Shown here in pieces: positions 41,968 to 53,246 of a DNA stretch of 64,000 nt. The notes under the pieces were generated by a model. That model was not told the origin of the DNA, searched no databases, and saw only the letters and a program-made list of their open reading frames with translations. Each line of letters starts with the position of its first letter. Within the stretch, counting starts at the first letter, position 1. This DNA comes from Bursaphelenchus xylophilus (Eukaryota > Nematoda > Chromadorea > Rhabditida > Aphelenchoididae): contig CAJFCV020000005.1 of assembly GCA_904066235.2 (NCBI GenBank), positions 806,001 through 870,000 on the forward strand. Direction: 5' to 3'. The translations under genes were made by a program, and so were the position numbers.

Positions 41968-44900
41968 TCAGCCTCCAGTAGCAGTAACAGGTGTAATTGG
42001 ACCCAGAGTGGTCGTGGAGGATCCAGAAGCATTAACCGGGGTAATTGGCGACAAACCGTCAGACGTTGCTATCGGCGTTACCGGAGGCAGAGCTGTGGTC
42101 GTTTCGCCAGGGTCTAAGCTGCTTATTGAAGCAACCGGGGGCAGGTTACCAGACGTTGTTGCTGGAGATATTGACGGAAGAGTTGTTGTGCTGGTCACTG
42201 GAGTTGTGACTGGTGGGACCGGCGGTAAGGTGGTTGATGGAGTCGTCGGCGTAAAGGAGCTCATTGTAGGAGGCGTTGTGACTGGTGGGACCGGCGGTAA
42301 GGTGGTTGATGGAGTCGTCGGGGTAAACGAGCTCATTGTGGGTGGCGTTGTGACTGGTGGGACCGGCGGTAAAGTGGTTGATGGAGTCGTCGGCGTAAAG
42401 GAGCTCATTGTAGGAGGCGTTGTGACTGGTGGGACCGGCGGTAAGGTGGTTGATGGAGTCGTCGGGGTAAACGAGCTCATTGTGGGTGGCGTTGTGACTG
42501 GTGGGACCGGCGGTAAAGTGGTTGATGGAGTCGTCGGCGTAAAGGAGCTCATTGTAGGTTGCGTTGTGACTGGTGGGACCGGCGGTAAGGTGGTTGATAG
42601 AGTCGTCGGCGTAAAGGAGCTCATTGTAGGAGGCGTTGTGACTGGTGGGACCGGCGGTAAGGTGGTTGAAGGAGTCGTCGGCGTAAAGGAGCTCATTGTA
42701 GGTTGCGTTGTGACTGGTGGGACCGGCGGTAAGGTGGTTGATAGAGTCGTCGGCGTAAAGGAGCTCATTGTAGGAGGCGTTGTGACTGGTGGGACCGGCG
42801 GTAAGGTGGTTGAAGGAGCCGTCGGCGTAAAGGAGCTCATTGTAGGTGGCGTTGTGACTGGTTGGACCGGCGGTAAGGTGGTTGATGGAGTCGTCGGCGT
42901 AGAGGAGCTCATTGTAGGTGGCGTTGTGACTGGTTGGACCGGCGGTAAGGTGGTTGATGGAGTCGTCGGCGTAAAGGAGCTCATTGTAGGAGGCGTTGTG
43001 ACTGGTGGGACCGGCGGTAAGGTGGCTGATGGAGTCGTCGGCGTAAAGGAGCTCATTGTAGGAGGCGTTGTGACTGGTGGGACCGGCGGTAAGGTGGTTG
43101 ATGGAGTCGTCGGCGTAAAGGAGCTCATTGTAGGTGGCGTTGTGACTGGTTGGACCGGCGGTAAGGTGGTTGATGGAGTCGTCGGCGTAAAGGAGCTCAT
43201 TGTAGGTGGCGTTGTGACTGGTGGGACCGGTGGTAAGGTGGTTGATGGAGTCGTCGGCGTAAAGGAGCTCATTGTAGGTGGCGTTGTGACTGGTTGGACC
43301 GGCGGTAAGGTGGTTGATGGAGTCGTCGGCGTAAAGGAGCTCATTGTAGGCGGCGTTGTGACTGGTTGGACCGGCGGTAAGGTGGTTGATGGAGTCGTCG
43401 GCGTAAAGGAGCTCATTGTAGGTGGCGTTGTGACTGGTTGGACCGGCGGTAAGGTGGTTGATGGAGTCGTCGGCGTAAAGGAGCTCATTGTAGGTGGCGT
43501 TGTGACTGGTTGGACCGGCGGTAAGGTGGTTGATGGAGTCGTCGGCGTAAAGGAGCTCATTGTAGGTGGCGTTGTGACTGGTTGGACCGGCGGTAAGGTG
43601 GTTGATGGAGTCGTCGGCGTAAAGGAACTCATTGTAGGTGGCGTTGTTACCGGGGTGACTGGCGGTAAGGTGGTTGTTGGAGTCGTCGGCGTAAAGGAGC
43701 TCATTGTAGGTGGCGTTGTTACCGGGGTGACTGGCGGTAAGGTGGTTGTTGGAGTCGTCGGCGTAAAGGAGCTCATTGTAGGTGGCGTTGTTACCGGGGT
43801 GACTGGCGGTAAGGTGGTTGTTGGAGTCGTCGGCGTAAAGGAGCCCGTTGTAGGCATTGTGAACGTAGTAGACGGTGTAGGTGGCGTTGTAACCGGCGTA
43901 ATTGGCGTGGTCGTTGTAAACGTCGTCGAAGAGGTTGGAGTTGTTAGCGTTGTGAAGGTTGTAGACGGTGTACTTGGCGTTGTGAAGGTAGTAGACGGTG
44001 TAGTTGGCGTTGTGAACGTAGTAGACGGTGTAGTTGGCGTTGTGAACGTAGTAGACGGTGTACTTGGCGTTGTTAACGTAGTAGACGGCGTAGTTGGCGT
44101 TGTGAACGTGGTAGACGGTGTAGGTGGCGTTGTAACCGGCGTAATTGGCGTGGTCGTTGTAAACGTCGTCGAAGAGGTTGGAGTTGTTAGCGTGGTGAAG
44201 GTTGTAGACGGTGTACTTGGCGTTGTGAAGGTCGTAGACGGCGTAGTTGGCGTTGTGAAGGTCGTAGACGGTGTAGTTGGCGTTGTGAACGTAGTAGACG
44301 GCGTAGTTGGCGTTGTGAACGTGGTAGACGGTGTAGGTGGCGTTGTAACCGGCGTAATTGGCGTGGTCGTTGTAAACGTCGTCGAAGAGGTTGGAGTTGT
44401 TAGCGTGGTGAAGGTTGTAGACGGTGTACTTGGCGTTATGAAGGTAGTAGACGGTGTAGTTGGCGTTGTGAACGTAGTAGACGGTGTACTTGGCGTTGTG
44501 AACGTAGTAGACGGCGTAGTTGGCGTTGTGAACGTGGTAGACGGTGTAGTTGGCGTTGTGAACGTAGTAGACGGTGTAGTTGGCGTTGTGAACGTAGTAG
44601 ACGGTGTACTTGGCGTTGTGAACGTAGTAGACGGCGTAGTTGGCGTTGTGAACGTGGTAGACGGTGTAGGTGGCGTTGTAACCGGCGTAATTGGCGTGGT
44701 CGTTGTAAACGTCGTCGAAGAGGTTGGAGTTGTTAGCGTTGTGAAGCTTGTAGACGGGGTACTTGGCGTTGTGAAGGTAGTAGACGGTGTAGTTGGCGTT
44801 ATGAACGTAGTAGACGGTGTACTTGGCGTTGTGAACGTAGTAGACAACGTAGTTGGCGTTGTGAACGTAGTAGACGGTGTAGTTGGTGTTGTGAACGTGG

Positions 44901-45619
44901 TAGACGGTGTACTTGGCGTTGTGAACGTAGTAGACGGCGTAGTTGACGTTGTGAACGTAGTAGACATCGTAGTTGGCGTTATGAACGTAGAAGACGGTGT
45001 AGTTGGCGTTGTGAAGGTAGTAGACGGTGTAGTTGGTGTTGTGAACGTGGTAGACGGTGTACTTGGCGTTGTGAACGTAGTAGACGGCGTAGTTGACGTT
45101 GTGAACGTAGTAGACATCGTAGTTGGCGTTGTGAACGTAGAAGACGGTGTAGTTGGCGTTGTGAAGGTAGTAGACGGTGTAGTTGGTGTTGTGAAGGCAG
45201 TAGACGGTGTAGTTGGTGTTGTGAACGTAGTAGAAGGTGGCGTTGTACTCCAACTAGAAGTAGATGTTGACCAAGGGCTTGATGTCCATGGTGGGAGCGT
45301 AGTTGAGTATAATGGCCAAATTGGATAAACTGTTATCCAATATTGAACCAGGGCACAGCAGAATCCAACTTCAGTAAGGATTGGCTTCCCTGAGTTTTCA
45401 AGATATTGGTAGTAGATCTCATCGTAGATATCGATAAAGTCTGAAACAAAAAAAAACTCGGCTTTCAGAGGGTTTAGTTCTGACCAACTTACCATCACCC
45501 GGCTGAAGCTCTGTACATTCTTTTGGCGAATTCTGGTAGACCCAATCACAATTACACAGCTGTTGCCCAAAACTTGATTTAGTTTGAAAAAATAGGACAG
45601 TCAGTAGCAAAGAGAGCAT
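41968..45619 (-). CDS. Secreted Thr/Pro-rich mucin-like protein
   Basis: Exons 45619-45493 and 45440-41968; 1199 residues. Signal peptide MLSLLLTVLFFQTKSSFG, a short Cys-containing head (QLCNCDWVYQNSPKECTELQ ... ILTEVGFCCALVQYW), then about 1070 residues of Thr/Pro/Ser repeats. The first block consists of 10-residue units of the STTFTTPTTP type, with higher-order interruptions (TPITPVTTPP). The second has about 22 units of 24 residues (MSSFTPTTPSTTLPPV plus QPVTTPPT). Such Thr/Pro arrays are heavily O-glycosylated in mucins. A TATA box lies at 45691-45698. The sequence ends with a less regular Thr/Pro/Gly tail. Repeat number is likely polymorphic. A secreted mucus or surface-coat function is inferred from composition. 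Confidence 0.88.
42190..43860. repeat. 72-bp coding minisatellite
   Basis: About 22-23 tandem units of 72 bp (gttgtgactggtgggaccgg, then gttgatggagtcgtcggcgt), encoding the 24-residue repeat of the mucin-like protein. Units near the right end replace gactggtgg with accggggtg. Units at the left end differ from each other in pairs, as expected from unequal exchange. Confidence 0.9.
43856..45245. repeat. 30-bp coding minisatellite with higher-order structure
   Basis: Tandem 30-bp units of the form gtagacggtgtagttggcgt plus tgtgaac, encoding the 10-residue repeat. A longer non-repeat block (ggcgtggtcgttgtaaacgt onward) recurs at about 43900, 44145, 44360 and 44695, so the array has been amplified in larger blocks. 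Confidence 0.9.
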
Positions 45620-45690
45620 GGTTATTATTCCATGCCAATTGGTATAATTGGCCGATTCTGTTCACTTTTCTTGGATCATGAATATATAAT

Positions 45691-45698
45691 TTTTATAG
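45691..45698 (-). promoter_or_regulatory. TATA box
   Basis: On the minus strand ctataaaa about 72 bp before the ATG at 45619 of the mucin-like gene. Confidence 0.6.
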
Positions 45699-45699
45699 G

Positions 45700-46684
45700 G
45701 TCATTATGACGAATTAGTCTGATAATCAGGTTTCCCTGGTTTGACATAGAAAATCTCGGCCTGATCTTGAGTGCAGAGGGCAATATTTTCGAAAAATTTT
45801 CTCCAAGTAGAAGGTATACATTCAGGCCACCCTCCACCTAATATGTATATTTCAAACTGTCACGATTTCTTTCTTTACGTGTTACCTCGCATAAAGATTG
45901 TCCCAGCTACTCCTGCAAAGCGCCGCGGGCTAAAATTTTTGCCCGTGTGCCCAAGAAAAAGTCCCACGGAAGCTGGTGTTATCCACAATGTGTCAACTCG
46001 ATGTAATTTATGAAGAGAGAGAGAGAGAGATGTCCCCCGTGTCAACTGTTTCCCAGCTGTTTTTCCCCGATGTTCGAGAATGTTCGATGGAGAGATTCCG
46101 AAGCGGAGAGCCTGAATCACGGCACCTTAACCTTCTCTGAGGTTTTATCCCATCTTGATTGATCAGTAGTGTTGTGGGTGTTGTGTGTAGTTTATCATTT
46201 ATTCTCGTGCTGATTTCCAACCCGATTTCCACATCAGCAACCTTCCACTTGGAAGGCCAAGTATTTCCAGATAGACGGTGTTGGAAGTAATCGACTGCAG
46301 AGACGACCGCAAGACCACAAGCCATCTCGTTTAGCTCTTTTCTATCCGAAGGTGGACATTTATATTTTTTAGACACAAACGCGCAAATAAAGTTTGAAAG
46401 TTTTGCCGACTTTCGGGCATTCCACAGCCGGTCTCTCGGATTAATCACACCTCATTTCGCTGATAATAAACTTTTTGACCTTTGTCTGTTTCCCCGAACT
46501 CTCCGAATATGCAATTTGTCGCGGCGAATAACACGCTGATCAAAAATGCAAACATCCGCCGCTAGTGACTCAACGGCCTTATCAAGTTCTTTTGTTTACC
46601 AAAAAAAGCGACGAGCGATCCATGAATCACGGATGGGTGATATAAATGCGTTGGCCAAATTGAGGTACGACAGAGCAAAGAAAT
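45700..46684. other. Intergenic, with a (GA)n tract and an unassigned open frame
   Basis: A (GA)n microsatellite at 46014-46030. On the minus strand 46008-46448 is open for 146 codons with ordinary composition (for example KYKCPPSDRKELNEMACGLA), which is more than expected by chance in this AT-rich DNA. It has no signal peptide, no domain I recognise and no clear splice partners. It could be one exon of an unrecognised gene. Confidence 0.35.
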
Positions 46685-49329
46685 ATGGTCTCAAAATACT
46701 CTTTTATTTTTGTTATTTTTTATATTACTATTCAAATGTTACATGGTATTCCGCTGTTGAATTTGGCTACCAACTCACAAAATTATAAAAATAGTAAGTA
46801 CGGTACAGTAAAATTTTATTTTCAACGAATCCTAAAAGAATTTCTTTTTGTTATGGAAAGGTTTTGCTTTATAGAGGTCTATTTTGGCGTAAAAATTGGC
46901 CTGTAAAAGTCAGCAAAGATTTTTTCCTAACAAAAAAAAATTTAGTTTGTAAAATATGACTTGGAACCCTCCGCAATTTCAAAACCGTTTTTTAGAGGTC
47001 CCAAGTATTGAATTAAAGTATAAAGGCGCATACGAAACCTTCACAATCTCATCGCTTCTCGATCTGAACACCGAATTCTCATTCGTTTTCTCCGACAAAT
47101 GTCAGCACAAAGGGAATTGCACGGCGGACGAACACAAGGTTGTCAATCCAGCGTAAGTTGTGGCAGTGTTTGGTCTTTGATGATATTGGGCCTCTAGCAA
47201 AGGTCAACACTTCTCTTTGTCTTTTCTTGAAAATCTAAAATTTGCTGGAGTGGTTTTGGCGGCATGCACAGAGCAAGAAAAGTCAGGGTCAAACCGACAA
47301 CCCAAAAAAGCCATTTTTTCAAAAGCAACAAAATTGCACAGCGCAACAGTGGCGAAGCTTTTAGAAATTACTGTTTGGTCCTCTGACAAATTACGAAAAT
47401 ATTGTCAAAACATTAGGGTTTACTTTAGCTCAAAACTTCTGAATTGGTAAAAGCTTGGTCAAAAAGACATTTGCATAGCGTTGCGATAAAGGTTCTGACG
47501 TTTTTTTGCCCTTTCAAAAAAAAATTTCTATTTTTTGATACGCCTCTACGTGTAATTCCATACCCCCATGAAGTACTTTACTTGTAAAAATACTAGTGCT
47601 GAAACACTTTTAATCGATGTTTACGTCCGCGTATTTTACAATTTTCAGACGAGTCCCGGATCAAAGTGGCTTCGATGACAGCAAATACGACCCAGTCTTT
47701 AATTTCAAGGGCATTTATTACGACATGGACGTCAGCGTAAGTAAATTGAACGTCTTTCTCCTTGTTATACCAAAAACTATATCTCCAAAACGTTTCTGTC
47801 TCCAACCGCTCTCCGCATTTGCTTACGATCTTATTGTTTTACACTCTGCATAAACTGCCCTTTTTCTTTGTTTTCTATTGCCTTTGTTGTTCAATGCGAC
47901 TCAAAATACACTAGTAATAGTGTAGGAAACATCCGGACCTTGCACTCGGAATCGTAGGCAAAAACTATGGCTTTTATCGTAGTATGCGTCTTTCGTTCGA
48001 CCATTCGCTATACATTATATTTGCATTACAGATCGGAGACCTCACGCAGAATCATCGGGTTGGCGTCGTCACCGAAGGCAAGCCCGAGCAAGAGTATCTG
48101 GCCGATGGAAGGCTGGGCCTCGGCTTTGGCAACAAAACGTATGCCGTCATCGACAAATTGTTCGCGAACATGGACACGGACAAGACGGTGTACATTAAAC
48201 AAGGGGTTTTTGTGCATCCGACGCAGAAAACGGTAAGGAAAGTTTGTCGAAGAAAAAAATGGCGGTAAAAATGGACAGGAAAAGTGGTCCAAGTGCGACG
48301 CTCAGATTTTGATGAACCTTGGCACAAATTAAAAATTATTTTCTCTAAGACGCATACGAATTCCTAGCGCATAGTTTTATAGAAACAGCCGGGATTTTTA
48401 GTTCGAAAGATGGAAAAAATATGATATTTTTTGCAAATCTAGACATGAAATTCCCACAAAATTGACAGAGATCGTACCAGAGAGTTCTCTTTTTCGACCG
48501 CTCTCCACATTTTGCGCATTCTTTTTTTGAGCTCGTTGATTGCCTCGGCTGACAGTGAAAACGGCGAGTTAAAAATTTTCAGTACTTTATATTTGATGTA
48601 GACTCGGAAATGTGTATGAAAATACTGTAACACCCGTGCGTTGCACTTGCGAAACTTCACTTGCAAAAAATGAGTTTTTCAAAAACGATTTTCAACATTA
48701 TGTCTTTCCAGGACGGTCGTTTACAACGAGAAGATCAGAAAGGAGAAGTTTCGTTGGGGAAACTGATCACCGGTTGCAATCAACTCGAATTTTCCGACGC
48801 CCTTGAGCACGATGGGAAAGTTTGGTGGCAAGTCGAGGCAACGTAAGTCATTTCTTTTCCTTTTTTGATACATAATTTTACATTTTTACTTTTTCACTTT
48901 TTCAGAGTAAAAATCGGCGCGGATACCTTTGAAAAGCAGCGCGTAGCGTTCAACCCATCTCGTGGGAGCTTCGTAAACGCCGCCGCGTTCGAAGCGCACT
49001 TCCGACAAGCTGAATTCAACAGTTTAACTGAGCTGCCAACCTTCTCGATTACCTTCAACGAAAAGGAGCACAAAATGGCGCCCAAAGACTATGTTGTGAA
49101 GGCGAAAAGGGACGATAATACCGAGTATTATCTGGCCTACATTGGGAAAGCGCAGAACTCCAACTATGACTTTGTTTTGGGCTACGAATTCCTGCAGAGG
49201 AAATGTTTGGCGCTGCGAAAAGATGGAAGTAAATATCAAGTTGGGTTAAGCCCATATTCAGCTGGTAACAAGGTTTTTGGGAGCTTTTCACTACTGCTAA
49301 GCTTACTTTATATTGTTAAAGTCTTTTGA
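46685..49329 (+). CDS. Pepsin-fold pseudo-protease, membrane-anchored, copy 2
   Basis: Exons 46685-46793, 46996-47152, 47649-47736, 48032-48232, 48712-48842, 48906-49329; 369 residues, all in phase. Signal peptide YSFIFVIFYITIQMLHG. FTISSLLDLNTEFSFVFSDK aligns with the first catalytic region of pepsins and with LLIDLYRPYSFVFS in copy 1; the Asp is present, the Thr-Gly is not. LADGRLGLGFGN, KGEVSLGKLITGCNQ and KVWWQVEAT are pepsin landmarks. Where the second Asp-Thr-Gly should be there is FNPSRGSFVN. LPTFSITFNEKEHKMAPKDY and FVLGYEFLQRKCLALRKDG match the C-lobe. A hydrophobic end (FSLLLSLLYIVKVF) suggests an anchor. Strongly diverged from copy 1 but with the same architecture. It is unlikely to cleave peptides. 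Confidence 0.83.
48286..48650. repeat. R2 element, diverged copy in an intron
   Basis: Begins ccaagtgcgacgctcagatt and ends cccgtgcgttgcacttg. The interior is much decayed. It lies in the fourth intron of pepsin-like copy 2. Confidence 0.55.
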
Positions 49330-49511
49330 CGAAATAAAAATCATTTTTAGCTGGGTTTAATAGCGTGTTATGCATCATAAAGCGGATTGTTGCTAATAAA
49401 AGATTGCTGTTTGCAGTTGTCCCTCTAAGAGCTCGGTTAAATAACAAAGAACCTATTACTTCAATGACATATCACTTTATTCAACCATAGCCTTAAATAT
49501 TCCTCCCAAAT

Positions 49512-52500
49512 TTAATAACGAATCTGCTGGGAGTGTCGGCTGGAGTGAGATGAAGAGCTGCTTTCATCGGAGCTGCTTTCTTCTTGGATGATCACTAAAA
49601 AATTATCGTTATTATTTCATGACATTACATCTCGCTCTTACCTCTTCCTCCTCTTCCCCTACCCTTCCGTCCTTGAGCCCCTGGCAATTGCGGGAACGTG
49701 AATCTGAACACGAATTGGATACTGAAATCCGCCGGAATCTGCAGACTCCTCAAGTGCAATTCCGCCTCTGGAATGTAGCCGCTGGGGATGTAGAAGATGC
49801 TGCTCAATCCGTCAGGGCCTCGAGGACCTGGCACTCCGAACACTACGACCGGCAGAGCTCCTGGTGCGCCCGAGAGATAGATGACACTTCGTCTTCCATT
49901 CGAGCCATTAGGTCCGGGATATCCGAAGAGCAGCGTTGGCTGAGCCAGATTGCTCACATCGTCGGGTTGGATGTAGATGATGGATCCGAAGCCTTTACCG
50001 ACCGCCGGACCCTTCGGTCCGGTGATGATGATTCTCTTCGGGTTATCCTTGAAGACTCCTTGATGAGGCGGAATGAAGACAATGCTGTCAGCACCTGGGC
50101 CGGCCGGAGGGCCTCTTGGTCCGGTCAGAATAATCCTTCCGGTTGGTGGGGCTTGGAATCCGCCGGGCACATGGATGATCGTGGGCTTGCCATCGGGTCC
50201 TGGAGGGCCTGGTGGTCCAGTGATGTAGATGGCTTGGTCTGGAGTTCCGGGAACACCGGGTCTTCCCGGAATCACCAAGATTGTGCTGAGGCCGGGAGGT
50301 CCACGTGGGCCTGGTTCTCCGGAGATCACAATTGGGACACGGGGTCTTCCGGGGCCGTAGAAGATGCTGTCAGGATTCTGAGGCTGTTGCCCTGGCGACG
50401 ACGGGTTGATCTGGCTTGGTTGCCATGGCAGATTGTCGGTCTGGCCAGTTGGATTATACGGTTTTCCTGGATTCTCGGCAGTTCCGGGGATCCAAACAAT
50501 TTTACCGGGGGTTCCTGGAGTTCCTTGGGTTCCGGGAATCACGATTCTTGTGTCGGGAGTGCCTTCAGTTCCTGGGGTGCCAGGAATGATGATATAATAT
50601 CCTCCGTTTCCATCGGGCTTTAGCTGAGCTCCTGGTGGAAGTCGGACTTGATTTCCATCAGGACCTGGAGGGAGAAGAGGGCCACCTGGCTGATTGCCGG
50701 AGGGGTTGTTTCCGGGAACAAATATGATCCTGATTCTGGTTCCTGGTTGTCCTGGCTGGCCTGGCACATCGATCGCTTCTTGAGGATACTGCAGTTGAGG
50801 GATTGGCTGAGGAGAGTTGGGATTCGTTGGCTCAATGATGATTTGGATGGGCCTTTGAGGCTGTCCATCTGGTCCAGCGGGTGGTTGCAGAGTACTGGGT
50901 TCGGACGGATTTTGAGGAGGTTGTGGACCAACTGGGACATTGATGGTGTAGCCTGGAGCATCTGGGTTGCTTGGTGATCCGGGGGTGAGATAAGGCGGTC
51001 TCACTTGATCTTGAGGAACTGGTGTGATGATCACATAGATTGGTGTGTTGCTTCCATCATCCGGACGTCCTGGGAACTTGATGATCTGCGGTTGTTGAGC
51101 GGGTTGGCCCGGTTGTCCGGGGATGATAATCACTTTTCCAGGAGTACCTGGAATTCCAGGTTGGCCTGGGATAAGGATCTGTCCTCCGGGATAACCGCCT
51201 GGTCCATAGGGGCTTGGGCCATCTTGTCCTGGTCCATAAGGTCCTCCTGGTCTATCGGGGCCTTGAGGTCCATCGGGTCCGGGGACAAAGATGATACGGT
51301 AGCGAGTTCCAGGTCCTCCATTGTCTCCCGGAACATCAATAACTTGTTGAGGATACGGTAGTTGAGGCACTGGCTGAGGGTTGGCCGGATTGAAAGGCTC
51401 TGTGATGATTTCAATGGGCTTTTGAGGCTGTCCATCGGGTCCAGTTGGTGGCTGAAGTGGCTGAGGCTGGCTTGGCTGTCTTGGAGAGTTCGGGCCAACT
51501 GGGATCACGATGGTGTAGCCAGGGGCTTGCGGATTGCTGGGAGATCCGGGAGTGATGTAAGGTGGGACCACCTGGTTTTGTGGAACTGGACGGATGTAGA
51601 TGTAGATCGGAGTCTGTGGATTGTCATCGGGGCGGCCTGGAAGCTGGATGATCTGAGGCTGGCGCTCAGGCTGGCCTGGCTGTCCATGAACAATAATGGG
51701 GATGGGATTGTAGCCTGGGTTGTATTGTCCTGGTCCATACGGGCCCTCCGGTCCACTGGGTCCATAAGGATTCACGGGGACTTCTTGTCCTGGATTTTGA
51801 GGAGGGAACTCAATAATAATAACGGTTCCTGGCTTGCCTTTCTTGCCTGGCACATAGATAACCTGGCCTGGGTTTTGCGATGGAGGAGCTTGAGGCTTCT
51901 GTCCGGGATTCACGGGCTGGATGGTGATCTTGACTGGTCCTTGCGGCTCGCCATTAGGTCCATATGGAGGCTGGATATCGTACGGACCAGAAGGGCCACG
52001 AGGACCTTGTGGGCCAACAGGGATGATAACAGTGTAGCCAGGACTTCTTGGGTTCCCGGGAATGCCAGGGATGACAAATGGAGGACGAACTTGGTCTTGC
52101 GGAACTGGCACAATGATGACGTAGACCGGACCCTCACTGTTGGGGGTGTTGGGATAGTGGATGATCGTAGCGGGCTGTCCGGGCTTTCCGGAGACCCCTG
52201 GGATAACAATAATTGTCGGAGGGGTTCCGGGTTGACTTGGCGTTCCTGGGATGTACCCGTATTGTGGGCCTTGTGGACCGTTGTTGATTGCCGGAATCGT
52301 GATGATATTCGGCCCTTGTGGCGCTTGTTGACCGGGAACTGCGTAGACAACAATGATTTTCTGGGGCTGGTTGCTTCCTGGGTTGTAGCCGGGAATCGGG
52401 ATGATTTGACCGGGCGTTCCAGGCGTTCCGGGGTTACCAGGGATGAGGATGATCGTTCCAGGAGTTCCGGGGATTCCAGGCTGCCCCGGGATGATACGCG

Positions 52501-52633
52501 GCGGCTTCGGTCCACAGCTACATTTGATGTCGCTGCAGTGTCGCTTAAATGCCGACTTTGTGCCGCAACAGTTGCGCTTGAAACTCAGCGCCGAACCGAC
52601 GAAAAGACTCAACACTAAGAGCCGAATCAACAT
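49512..52633 (-). CDS. Secreted collagen-like (Gly-X-Y) protein
   Basis: Exons 52633-49642 and 49594-49512, in phase; 1024 residues. Signal peptide MLIRLLVLSLFVGSALS, a short basic Cys-rich head (FKRNCCGTKSAFKRHC, KCSCGPKPP), then very long Gly-X-Y-like sequence with many interruptions, rich in Pro, Gln, Ile and Val (GQPGIPGTPGTIILIPG, GPQGPRGPSGPYD). Motifs such as VIIPV/IIVIPG recur between collagenous stretches, and larger blocks repeat (compare APGYTI...VPVGP at three places). The last exon is Ser/His-rich (EESSSDESSSSSHSSRHSQQ). It lacks the furin site and Cys pattern of ordinary cuticle collagens, and the irregular Gly spacing suggests short triple helices broken by hydrophobic strands. 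TATA box at 52670-52676. Extracellular matrix role inferred. Confidence 0.87.
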
Positions 52634-52669
52634 TCTGCTCGAGGTGATGAATCCAGCCGCACGCCGGCC

Positions 52670-52676
52670 TTATATA
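52670..52676 (-). promoter_or_regulatory. TATA box
   Basis: tatataa on the minus strand, 37 bp before the ATG of the collagen-like gene. Confidence 0.65.
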
Positions 52677-52929
52677 GATATATAAAATAATTCATGATTG
52701 CGCTCTGCGGGTTTACGACCTTGTCTTCTCCATTGTTGAGGACAAAATATGCGGGACATAAAGTCTTTTCGCATTCAAATGAGCGTTAAATTTCTTGTTG
52801 AATATCTTGGAATTTGATTTGTGATTTCTTTGTCGAGACCATTTTGCTGTTCCGGGTGGGGGTGGAAAATATACTGTAGCCTAGCACTGTGCAATTTATT
52901 GCATTTTGCACCGTGCAAGACGCGTTTTC

Positions 52930-53205
52930 TGAGGTCACTTTTTTGCACAGACCCAAGGTTGTTTTGGCGAATTTTAAAACCACTTTTTGCAGCGACAATT
53001 GATGATAACATTTATTGGCTAATTCAATTAGCATAATTAACACCATTAGATGACATCGGGTGTTGCTCGCATCCTGACTTTTTTTGCACACCCCCAAGGT
53101 TTTCTTGGCGAATCTTTTTTGCTTCTAGAATCCTTTTTTGCAGTGACAGTTCATGATAACATTTAGTGGCTAATTCAATTAGCATAATTAATACTATTAA
53201 ATGGG
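52930..53205. repeat. Tandem duplication upstream of the lipase gene
   Basis: Two copies of about 115 bp (near 52935-53050 and 53085-53200). They share cgaattttaaaaccactttt-like sequence, then gataacatttattggctaat and tcaattagcataattaa. The second copy ends about 45 bp before the lipase ATG, so it is part of its promoter region. Confidence 0.65.
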
Positions 53206-53246
53206 GGCAGTTGGTCTCTTGTCAATTTTCAATCTCATTTTGCCTC

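Noticed and set aside
42146..45253. Asn/Tyr/His-rich minus-strand frame over 1000 codons
   Set aside because: It overlaps the mucin frame in another phase, with no start context or leader; kept only as a comment in the findings.
42008..45328. Long plus-strand frame (over 1100 codons) opposite the mucin gene
   Set aside because: It is a by-product of the stop-free 72-bp and 30-bp repeats: composition is Val/Gly only, with no signal peptide or splice context. The minus strand explains the region.
51362..52618. Plus-strand frames opposite the collagen-like gene (Trp/Arg/Ser-rich)
   Set aside because: Antisense shadow of Gly-X-Y codons; no independent coding evidence.
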